Assembly (NCBI RefSeq): GCF_000422265.1
Contig: NZ_AULL01000012.1
Coordinates: 405,606-469,605 of the forward strand
Direction of reading: 5' to 3'
DNA length: 64,000 nucleotides
Source: Kaistella palustris DSM 21579
Lineage (GTDB): Bacteria > Bacteroidota > Bacteroidia > Flavobacteriales > Weeksellaceae
Shown: in pieces, positions 57,296 through 64,000 of the stretch
Numbering within the stretch: the stretch's first letter is position 1
How the letters are laid out: every line of letters starts with the position of its first letter
Made by a program: the position numbers and the translations under genes
The notes under the pieces: model-generated
What the model was told of the DNA's origin: nothing
What the model saw: the letters and a program-made list of their open reading frames with translations, nothing else
The model's database searches: none

Positions 57296-60200
57296 ATGTC
57301 AAATAAAAATAAAACAAGTAATTTCGATAGAATTACGATCGGTTTAGCTTCTCCCGAATCTATTTTGCAGGATTCCCGCGGCGAAGTTTTGAAACCGGAA
57401 ACCATCAACTACAGAACCCACAAACCTGAAAGAGACGGTTTGTTCTGCGAGAAAATTTTTGGTCCTGTAAAGGATTACGAATGTGCTTGCGGTAAATACA
57501 AAAGAATCCGTTACAAGGGGATCGTGTGTGACCGTTGTGGGGTAGAAGTTACCGAAAAGAAAGTACGCCGCGAGCGGATCGGCCACATTGGTCTGGTTGT
57601 TCCTGTGGCTCATATCTGGTACTTCCGTTCATTGCCGAACAAGATCGGTTACCTTTTAGGATTGCCGTCCAAGAAACTCGACATGATCATTTATTATGAA
57701 AGATATGTCGTTATTCAGCAAGGTATGGCCAAGAGAGCCGACGGTTCCGATTTCGATGATAAAGAATTCTTAACAGAAGAAGAATATCTGGATGTTCTGG
57801 AAACGCTTCCTGCAGAAAATCAATATCTGGATGATGCCGATCCAAACAAATTTATCGCCAAAATGGGTGCTGAAGCGGTTGAGGAATTATTAAGAAGAAT
57901 CGATCTCGATACATTGTCATTCGATCTTCGTCACAAAGCGCACAACGAATCTTCAAAACAGAGAAGAACCGAAGCTTTAAAAAGACTGAATGTAGTCGAA
58001 GCCATCAGAGGGGCAAATACAAGAATGATCAACAAACCTGAGTGGATGATCATGCGCGTGCTTCCTGTAATTCCGCCAGAACTGAGACCGTTGGTTCCAT
58101 TGGATGGTGGGCGTTTCGCGACTTCAGATTTAAATGATCTTTACCGTCGTGTAATCATCAGAAATAACCGTTTGAAGCGACTTTTGGAAATCAAAGCTCC
58201 GGAAGTAATCCTTAGAAACGAAAAAAGAATGCTGCAGGAATCTGTAGATTCATTATTCGATAACACCAGAAAATCTTCTGCCGTAAAATCGGAATCCAAC
58301 AGACCGTTGAAATCACTTTCAGATTCACTGAAAGGTAAGCAAGGTCGTTTCCGTCAGAACCTCTTGGGTAAACGTGTGGATTACTCAGCACGTTCGGTAA
58401 TCGTCGTAGGTCCAAACCTACAGTTGCACGAATGTGGTATTCCTAAAGATATGGCCGCGGAACTTTACAAACCGTTCATCATCAGAAAACTGATCGAAAG
58501 AGGAATTGTAAAAACCGTGAAATCTGCCAAAAGAATCATCGACAGAAAAGAACCTGTAGTTTATGATATTCTGGAAAGCGTGATGAAAGGTCACCCGGTT
58601 CTTTTGAACAGGGCACCTACGCTTCACAGATTGGGGATCCAGGCGTTCCAGCCAAAAATGATCGAAGGAAAAGCAATCCAGCTTCACCCATTGGTAACTA
58701 CGGCATTCAACGCGGATTTCGATGGTGACCAGATGGCTGTTCACCTTCCTCTGGGACCTGAAGCTATTTTGGAGGCGCAGCTTCTCATGTTAGGTTCCCA
58801 GAATATTCTGAACCCGGCAAATGGTTCACCAATTACTGTACCTTCTCAGGACATGGTTTTGGGTCTTTATTATATGACCAAAGAATTGCGTTCCACCGAA
58901 GATCATAAGGTGAAAGGCGAAGGTCTTGCCTTCTATTCACCGGAGGAAGTGGAGATCGCTTATGCTGAAGGTATGGTTTCTCTTAATGCCAGAGTGCGTT
59001 GTAGAGTTCCTGTAAAGGAAAACGGCGAACTTGTGACTAAATTGGTAGATACCATCGTCGGAAGAATTCTCTTTAACCAGATTGTTCCGCAGGGAGTTGG
59101 TTATATTGATGAACTTCTGACCAAGAAATCATTAAGAAATGTCATCGGTAGAATTTTGGCCGATACAGACTTCCCGACTACCGTACAGTTCCTGGACGAT
59201 ATGAAGGATCTGGGATATGCAAACGCCTTCAAAGGTGGTCTGTCCTTTAGTTTAGGTGATATCGCCATTCCGGAGGAAAAGAAAACCATGATCGCCACTG
59301 CTGTAGAAAATGTAGATGAAATTAAGGCCAACTATAACATGGGTCTTATTACAGATACTGAGAGATACAACCAGGTGATCGACGTTTGGACCAATACCAA
59401 CGCCGGTTTAACTGAAATGATCATGAGCAGGATGAAGACCGACCAGGGTGGGTTTAATTCAGTGTATATGATGCTTGATTCCGGAGCAAGGGGTTCCAAA
59501 GAACAGATCCGTCAGCTTTCCGGAATGCGTGGACTGATGGCCAAACCTCAGAAAGCAGGTTCCACAGGTGCAGAGATCATTGAAAACCCGATTGTGGCCA
59601 ACTTTAAAGAAGGTCTTTCGATTTTGGAATATTTTATCTCTACCCACGGTGCCCGTAAAGGTCTTGCGGATACCGCACTGAAAACTGCCGATGCCGGTTA
59701 CCTTACCAGAAGACTGGTTGATGTGGCGCAGGATGTGATCATTACCGAGAACGACTGTGGTACCTTAAGAGGTGTTGAAGTTTCTCCGTTAAAGAAAAAT
59801 GACGAGATCGTTGAACGTATCTCCGAAAGAATATTAGGTCGTGTTTCTCTGCATAATATCTATCACCCGGAAAGTGATGAGATCCTTGTAGAAGCCGATC
59901 AGCTGATCAATGAAGCACTGGCGAAAGTGATCGAAAGTGCAGGAATTGATCTTGTAGAAGTTCGTTCTCCATTAACCTGTGAAGCCAAAAAAGGAATCTG
60001 TGCCGCGTGTTACGGCCGTAACCTTGCCACTGGAAAACCAATTCACATGGGTGAAGCTGTAGGAGTTATTGCCGCACAGTCAATTGGTGAGCCGGGAACA
60101 CAGCTTACTCTTAGAACCTTCCACCAGGGTGGTACAGCAGGGAATATTTCCGAAAATCCATCCATCGTTGCACGTCGCGACGGTATCGTGGAAATGGACG

Positions 60201-61561
60201 AAGTAAGAACTGTAACCTCCGAAAATGATGAAGGTAAAAAAGTGGAGATCCTGGTTTCCCGTTCAACGGAATTCCGTTTGGTTTCCGACAATGCGTTGCG
60301 TACACCGCTTATGGTGGCAAACGTTCCTTATGGTTCTGAGTTGCTTGTAAAACCGGGCGACAAAGTAAGCAAAGGTGACACCATTGCACGCTGGGATCCG
60401 TATAACGCGGTAATTATTGCAGAATCTGCCGGTAAGGTAGAGTATGAAGACATCATCCAGGGTATTTCCTTCCAGTTGGAGATCGATGAGCAGACAGGTT
60501 TCGAAGAGAAAGTAATTTCCGAGTCCCGAAACAAGAAAGCCGTGCCGACACTTAAAGTTGTAGATGCCAAAGGCGTAGAGCAAAAAGCCTATAACCTGCC
60601 GGTTGGTGCCCACCTTATGGTAAATGATGGTGAGAAAATTAAGTCCGGTAAAGTCCTGATCAAGATCCCAAGAAAGTCCGCGAAATCCGGAGATATCACG
60701 GGTGGTTTGCCAAGGGTAACCGAACTTTTCGAAGCAAGAAATCCTTCGAACCCCGCTGTAGTAACAGAAATCGACGGTGTAGTTTCTTATGGAAAAATCA
60801 AGCGTGGTAACCGCGAATTGATCGTGGAAGCTAAGACTGGCGAGATCTCCAAATATTTAGTAAAACTTTCGAACCAGATTTTGGTACAGGAAAATGACTT
60901 TGTGAGAGCGGGTTCACCACTTTCCGACGGTTCCATTACGCCGGATGATATTCTGAAAATTAAAGGCCCAACCGCCGTTCAGGAATATTTGGTAAATGAG
61001 ATCCAGGAAGTATACCGACTTCAGGGTGTAAAAATCGACGACAAACACTTCGAAATTATTGTCCGTCAGATGATGACCAAAGTTTCGATCGTTGATGGAG
61101 GTGATACACAATTCCTTGAGGGTGCACTGGAACACAAAGGCGATTTCTTAGCAGAAAACAACAGAGTGTTTGGTCTGAAAGTAGTAACCGAAGCCGGTGA
61201 TTCCAAAGAATTCAAGCCAGGACAGATGATCACCACCAAAGAACTGAGAGACGAAAATTCAAAACTTCGTCGTGAAGATCTTGCGTTGGTGGAAGTTCGC
61301 GAAGCCTTGCCTGCAACCGCTACACCGGTTTTACAGGGTATTACAAGAGCAGCGCTTCAAACAAAATCATTCATGTCCGCGGCTTCTTTCCAGGAAACTA
61401 CCAAAGTATTGAACGAAGCAGCGGTTTCCGGAAAAGTAGATTACCTGAGCGGTCTGAAAGAAAATGTAATTGTGGGCCACAGAATCCCTGCAGGTACAGG
61501 TCTGAAAGATTACCAGAACGTAATCGTAGGTTCCAAAAAAGAATTCGAAGACCTTAACTAA
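57296..61561 (+). CDS. rpoC: DNA-directed RNA polymerase subunit beta'
   Basis: 1421 residues. The catalytic Mg2+ site DFDGD (Asp474, Asp476, Asp478) lies in [16 protein letters not shown]. The N-terminal zinc ribbon is [20 protein letters not shown] and the second zinc site is in [13 protein letters not shown]. The trigger loop and bridge helix regions are intact. With beta it forms the RNA polymerase active site. A small DUF3467 gene follows after 128 bp that contain an 18-bp hairpin. Confidence 0.97.
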   Translation: MSNKNKTSNFDRITIGLASPESILQDSRGEVLKPETINYRTHKPERDGLFCEKIFGPVKDYECACGKYKRIRYKGIVCDRCGVEVTEKKVRRERIGHIGLVVPVAHIWYFRSLPNKIGYLLGLPSKKLDMIIYYERYVVIQQGMAKRADGSDFDDKEFLTEEEYLDVLETLPAENQYLDDADPNKFIAKMGAEAVEELLRRIDLDTLSFDLRHKAHNESSKQRRTEALKRLNVVEAIRGANTRMINKPEWMIMRVLPVIPPELRPLVPLDGGRFATSDLNDLYRRVIIRNNRLKRLLEIKAPEVILRNEKRMLQESVDSLFDNTRKSSAVKSESNRPLKSLSDSLKGKQGRFRQNLLGKRVDYSARSVIVVGPNLQLHECGIPKDMAAELYKPFIIRKLIERGIVKTVKSAKRIIDRKEPVVYDILESVMKGHPVLLNRAPTLHRLGIQAFQPKMIEGKAIQLHPLVTTAFNADFDGDQMAVHLPLGPEAILEAQLLMLGSQNILNPANGSPITVPSQDMVLGLYYMTKELRSTEDHKVKGEGLAFYSPEEVEIAYAEGMVSLNARVRCRVPVKENGELVTKLVDTIVGRILFNQIVPQGVGYIDELLTKKSLRNVIGRILADTDFPTTVQFLDDMKDLGYANAFKGGLSFSLGDIAIPEEKKTMIATAVENVDEIKANYNMGLITDTERYNQVIDVWTNTNAGLTEMIMSRMKTDQGGFNSVYMMLDSGARGSKEQIRQLSGMRGLMAKPQKAGSTGAEIIENPIVANFKEGLSILEYFISTHGARKGLADTALKTADAGYLTRRLVDVAQDVIITENDCGTLRGVEVSPLKKNDEIVERISERILGRVSLHNIYHPESDEILVEADQLINEALAKVIESAGIDLVEVRSPLTCEAKKGICAACYGRNLATGKPIHMGEAVGVIAAQSIGEPGTQLTLRTFHQGGTAGNISENPSIVARRDGIVEMDEVRTVTSENDEGKKVEILVSRSTEFRLVSDNALRTPLMVANVPYGSELLVKPGDKVSKGDTIARWDPYNAVIIAESAGKVEYEDIIQGISFQLEIDEQTGFEEKVISESRNKKAVPTLKVVDAKGVEQKAYNLPVGAHLMVNDGEKIKSGKVLIKIPRKSAKSGDITGGLPRVTELFEARNPSNPAVVTEIDGVVSYGKIKRGNRELIVEAKTGEISKYLVKLSNQILVQENDFVRAGSPLSDGSITPDDILKIKGPTAVQEYLVNEIQEVYRLQGVKIDDKHFEIIVRQMMTKVSIVDGGDTQFLEGALEHKGDFLAENNRVFGLKVVTEAGDSKEFKPGQMITTKELRDENSKLRREDLALVEVREALPATATPVLQGITRAALQTKSFMSAASFQETTKVLNEAAVSGKVDYLSGLKENVIVGHRIPAGTGLKDYQNVIVGSKKEFEDLN

Positions 61562-61570
61562 AAAAAGACA

Positions 61571-61652
61571 TTAGATAATAGACGGATAGATAATAGATTC
61601 TAAACTTCTTTTTAAAGTATCGTCTATTATCTATTCGTCTGTCATCTATCAT
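61571..61652. repeat. Quasi-palindrome between rpoC and the DUF3467 gene
   Basis: AGACGGATAGATAATAGA (61580-61597) and TCTATTATCTATTCGTCT (61623-61640) form an 18-bp stem with one mismatch. Both arms are built from degenerate TAGATAATAGA/TCTATTATCTA units that extend beyond the stem. There is no T run after it. Confidence 0.75.
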
Positions 61653-61689
61653 CAAAATCTAAAATTTATAATTTAAAATATTAAAACAA

Positions 61690-62016
61690 ATGGACAACAA
61701 CCAAAACAACCAGAATCCTAACCAAAACCAGGATCCAAACAACATCAATATCAACCTTAATGAAATGGTGGCTGCAGGAGTATATTGCAACCTTGCACTT
61801 GTAAACCATTCACCTTCAGAGTTCGTGGTAGATTTCATTCAGATGATGCCGGGCGTTCAGCAGGCTAACGTAAGATCACGAGTGATTCTTGCGCCGCTAC
61901 ACGCCAAAAGAGTGATGAATGCTTTGCAGCAGAACATTGCCAACTATGAGCAGCAGTTCGGAGAGATCAAAGAGATCGAACCATTCGTATTAGGACAAAA
62001 CAACGTACAGGCATAA
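61690..62016 (+). CDS. DUF3467 protein
   Basis: 108 residues. A Asn/Gln-rich start (about 1-22) precedes a compact domain with ymxVHSPSEFVVDF-like sequence (LALVNHSPSEFVVDFIQMMPG) and VILAPLHAKRVMNALQQNI, typical of DUF3467. Function is unknown. In Bacteroidetes it commonly follows rpoC, and it ends in a strong terminator, so it is probably the last gene of the rpoBC transcript. Confidence 0.88.
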   Translation: MDNNQNNQNPNQNQDPNNININLNEMVAAGVYCNLALVNHSPSEFVVDFIQMMPGVQQANVRSRVILAPLHAKRVMNALQQNIANYEQQFGEIKEIEPFVLGQNNVQA

Positions 62017-62038
62017 TCAGCAGGCGTTTTTTTACATA

Positions 62039-62078
62039 TAAATCCCCGTTCAACCAGCTTTGGACGGGGATTTTTTTT
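62039..62078 (+). terminator. Terminator of the rpoBC-DUF3467 operon
   Basis: AAATCCCCGT (62040-62049) pairs with ACGGGGATTT (62064-62073) around a 14-nt loop that can pair further (CAA/TTG), followed by a T run. Confidence 0.9.
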
Positions 62079-62092
62079 GGGGCGCCTTTTTC

Positions 62093-62163
62093 CGCCCTCC
62101 GTTCCCGCTTTTTTTGCTCCACTTCGTTGCGCAAAAAAGAGCTCCACTCAGGTCGGGGCGTAG
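62093..62163. repeat. Dispersed intergenic element, copy 3
   Basis: CCCTCCGTTCCCGCTTTT lead, GCTTTTTTTGC paired with GCAAAAAAGAGC (62107-62117 / 62131-62142), and a tail CTCCACTCAGGTCGGGGC. It has the same order of blocks as 252-345. Confidence 0.5.
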
Positions 62164-62220
62164 GTCGTTTTTGAAACTAAAGATGGGAAAGAAGAATGAA
62201 GATGACTGTATTACTTTTCG

Positions 62221-62866
62221 GCGCTCGCTTCGCTCGCGCCTACGTTTCCACAACATGAGCAAAGAACAATAGAAAAAGATTAGCATTACTTTTTGCGCTC
62301 GCTTCGCTCGCACCTGCCTTTCCACAACGTGAGCAAAAGAGCAATACAAAAAGATTAGCACTCTTTTTTGCGCTCGCTTCGCTCGCGCTACAATTCCTCA
62401 AATCCATTCAGAAAACTACACAGACAAATTCGATACTCTTTTTTGCGCTCGCTTCGCTCGCACCTTTTATTTTCACAGCACATGTGAAGAATTGTAAGAA
62501 GAACTTAGCACTCTTTTCGGCGCTCGCTTCGCTCGCGCCTGCTTTTCCACAACGTGAGCAAAAGAGCAATACAAAAAGATTGGCACTCTTTTCTGCGCTC
62601 GCTTCGCTCGCAGCGCATTCAGAACAACGCGGTTTATGATTTTCGGATGCACCCAGCACACTTTTCGGCGCCCGCTTCGCCTTTCGACAACGCCGTTTAA
62701 AGAACTGTTCGCACGCATCCGACACACTTTTAGCGCTCGCTTCGCTCGCGCGACTAGAAAAATTGCCTTTTAGCCCGAAACCTTCATCGATTTACTGGGA
62801 TTTTATCTGGATGCTAAATAATCAATCAAAAATGAAATCACTCATTTCTGCGCTCGCTTCGCTCGC
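62221..62866. repeat. 75-bp periodic GC-rich repeat array, nine units
   Basis: The 17-mer GCGCTCGCTTCGCTCGC starts at 62221, 62295, 62370, 62445, 62520, 62595, 62733 and 62850. A variant (GCGCCCGCTTCGC) is at 62668. Steps are 74, 75, 75, 75, 75, 73, 65 and 117 bp. The bases before each copy are also conserved (GCACTCTTTT-like), so the true repeat is about 30 nt. The intervening ~45-58 nt are near-identical after units 2 and 5, related after unit 1, and diverged elsewhere. Confidence 0.85.
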
Positions 62867-62943
62867 GTCCATCACCGCCGGAACTTCCGATTTGCAGACA
62901 TTGACGTAAAATGCAGATCCCAACTTTTTCGAACCGGTATTTG

Positions 62944-63654
62944 TTACAATATATATTTGGTGAGTTCTTCGATAATCTTTCCATGCTGTTTTGCCAGAAA
63001 TGGAGTCCATTCTTCCGCCGAAAAATAAGCCGAAGAATGTCTTACAAAAGAAATCTTAGTTGTATGACCTTCAATTTCTATTGATGCCGACATCGGAGTT
63101 GTATTGCCGATTTTAGCATGTGCGGTTCTGTCCGTTCGTTTAATATTCAGCCGATCCATCATCCGCTCAAAAGGCATAGCGGCACTCACTCCGATAAAAA
63201 TACAGTCGGTCGGTTTCAGAATTTTCACCACCTCGACAAAAACTTTCCAACCTTCATCAAAATCTGCGATGGTAGGTTGTTCCGTTTTTTTTCCGTTAAA
63301 ACTGCTGTAATCCATCACGCGCTGCACAAAATTATAGAAAGCAATTTCCTTCCACAATTTCTCTTTGCCGATTGATGCATTTCCCACAAGCGCTTTCAGC
63401 AGATTATCCAATGCCGGATGCTTATAATGATTTTGAATCTGGGTTTGCAAAACCGAATTCCTGGTAAAATCAATCCCATTTACCCGGGCTAAATCTTCCT
63501 GAAAGGCTGCTGCAGTTTCTCCCTTCGCGTATTGTGATTCACCGATGATCAGCAGGCGGCTGGTGTTTTTAAAATAGTTGGAGCCGATCCAGGGAAGCCA
63601 GGAGAGGTTTGGGATGGTTTTTAGTTGGAGATCTTTGTCGGTTAATATATTCAT
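62944..63654 (-). CDS. Uncharacterised protein, possibly uracil-DNA-glycosylase-like fold
   Basis: 236 residues, not confidently assigned. Features: LLIIGESQYAKGE near residues 34-46, an AFYNFVQRVMDY segment near 105-116, a strand-loop CIFIGVSAAMPFERMM near 152-167, and SFVRHSSAYFSAEEW near 205-219. The order of a GES loop, a central FxNFVQ and a late H-S motif suggests the uracil-DNA glycosylase superfamily, but the catalytic motifs are not typical. There is no signal peptide or membrane segment. It stands alone between the repeat array and an IS remnant, suggesting accessory DNA. Confidence 0.65.
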   Translation of the reverse strand: MNILTDKDLQLKTIPNLSWLPWIGSNYFKNTSRLLIIGESQYAKGETAAAFQEDLARVNGIDFTRNSVLQTQIQNHYKHPALDNLLKALVGNASIGKEKLWKEIAFYNFVQRVMDYSSFNGKKTEQPTIADFDEGWKVFVEVVKILKPTDCIFIGVSAAMPFERMMDRLNIKRTDRTAHAKIGNTTPMSASIEIEGHTTKISFVRHSSAYFSAEEWTPFLAKQHGKIIEELTKYIL

Positions 63655-63676
63655 CAGAATCTTTTTTAAAATGAAG

Positions 63677-63714
63677 AAGCCGTCTCAAAATAAAATTTGA
63701 GGCGGCTTTTTTTA
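63677..63714. terminator. Hairpin between the orphan gene and the transposase
   Basis: AAGCCGTCTCAAA pairs with TTTGAGGCGGCTT, followed on the plus strand by seven Ts. It could terminate transcription or mark the outer end of the insertion sequence, whose ends in related elements contain a GTCTCAAA-like motif. Confidence 0.6.
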
Positions 63715-63781
63715 TTCAGTTTTAAGATTTTAAATTGGGATAGGTGTGCTTTTTTTAGAATAGTCTAAAAAAGTGCTCCTT

Positions 63782-64000
63782 TTAAGCACTTTTCTTTCTT
63801 AGATTGTGTGCTAAAGCATGTAATCCGAACTCTAATTCCGCTTTTTCTATTCCGATGTGCGTAAAACGTTTGAAGTTCCGGTTAGATTTGATATGTGCAA
63901 AGACAGGTTCTACATCGGCAGTCCGTTGTCTTCGTTTTATTTCACCTATTTCGCTCAAGAGATTTTCCCGAACTCTATCCTTATGGCGTTCTAAATTTTG
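63782..64000 (-). CDS. IS1182-family transposase, C-terminal part (partial)
   Basis: 72 residues in frame from the window edge to TAA at 63782-63784. The segment RRQRTADVEPVFAHIKSNR then NFKRFTHIGIEKAELEFGLHA and ALAHNLRKK is the C-terminal DDE-domain signature of IS1182/IS1380-like transposases, including the final catalytic Glu (in DVEPVFAHIK). The N-terminal two thirds lie beyond the right edge, so intactness is unknown. Confidence 0.85.
   Translation of the reverse strand, partial: QNLERHKDRVRENLLSEIGEIKRRQRTADVEPVFAHIKSNRNFKRFTHIGIEKAELEFGLHALAHNLRKKSA

Larger units (their letters stand above)
62017..62943. other. Gene-free accessory stretch after the rpoBC operon
   Basis: 927 bp holding, in order, the DUF3467 terminator, dispersed element copy 3, and the 75-bp repeat array. 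Open frames on both strands are short, repeat-derived and rich in ASEASAEK- or ERSERRK-like translations of the repeat, so they are not called as genes. Confidence 0.7.
63677..64000 (-). mobile_element. IS1182-like insertion sequence, 3' end (partial)
   Basis: The 3' end of a transposase gene, a hairpin just beyond its stop (GTGCTTTTTTTAGA with TCTAAAAAAGTGC, about 63747-63776) and the candidate outer end at 63677-63710. The 5' end lies outside the window, so the boundary and terminal repeats cannot be verified. Confidence 0.6.

Noticed and set aside
62408..62725. Minus-strand frame of 105 residues with ASEASAEKSA repeats
   Set aside because: It exists because the 75-bp unit is a multiple of three and lacks stops in this frame. 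Other frames over the array are equally open and give ERSERRK-type translations.
62221..62866. CRISPR array
   Set aside because: Repeat and spacer sizes are superficially right, but spacers of units 1, 2 and 5 are homologous, one repeat is degenerate, step lengths drift, and no cas genes are nearby.

Overview
The window looks like a chromosomal segment of a low-to-mid GC member of the Bacteroidetes, most likely family Weeksellaceae (the Chryseobacterium/Kaistella group). Grounds: promoters of the TAnnTTTG type with little Shine-Dalgarno signal, a type IX secretion translocon gene (sprA) next to ruvA and a MaeB-type malic enzyme, a Por-type C-terminal sorting domain, DUF3467 after rpoC, a fused CBM-MalQ, and an AT-rich intergenic background. 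Genus is inferred; no rRNA is present.

Layout. 0-6.3 kb: end of a probable arginine decarboxylase gene, a three-gene minus-strand module (DUF2089 / YIP1-like / DUF5808) lying between two ~78-bp direct repeats, a relic of an agmatinase 5' end, a HAD phosphatase, an intact agmatinase, an exported S15/CocE hydrolase and an AlkB-like dioxygenase. 6.3-18.2 kb: a BON lipoprotein and a BON-SH3 protein, a large outer-membrane barrel protein, a dicarboxylate/glutamate symporter, a DUF4142 lipoprotein, Mrp and NifU-like Fe-S proteins, an N-acetylglucosamine-kinase-like protein, malic enzyme and RuvA. 18.2-25.3 kb: sprA, full length but broken by one in-frame TAG. 25.5-35.8 kb: folE, cysS, malQ, two small exported proteins and a RecB/AddA-like helicase-nuclease.

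35.8-62 kb is the translation/transcription core: rpsU, xerC, hpf, four tRNAs (Thr-Tyr-Gly-Thr), then tuf, tRNA-Trp, secE, nusG, rplK-A-J-L, rpoB, rpoC and DUF3467. Two blocks interrupt this order: a two-component system plus CzcCBA-type metal efflux operon (37.9-45.5 kb) between the tRNAs and tuf, and a secreted alpha/beta hydrolase with a T9SS tail (48.1-50.4 kb) between nusG and rplK. 62.0-64 kb is accessory: a ~75-bp periodic GC-rich repeat array, an orphan protein with a possible uracil-DNA-glycosylase fold, and the 3' end of an IS1182-like transposase running off the window.

No clear new defence or mobile system is visible. The observations most worth following are the amber codon in sprA, the 75-bp array after the rpoBC operon, the repeat-flanked DUF2089 module with the neighbouring speB relic, the intergenic quasi-palindromes made of short purine-rich repeats, and the separation of the tRNA cluster from tuf by an efflux locus.
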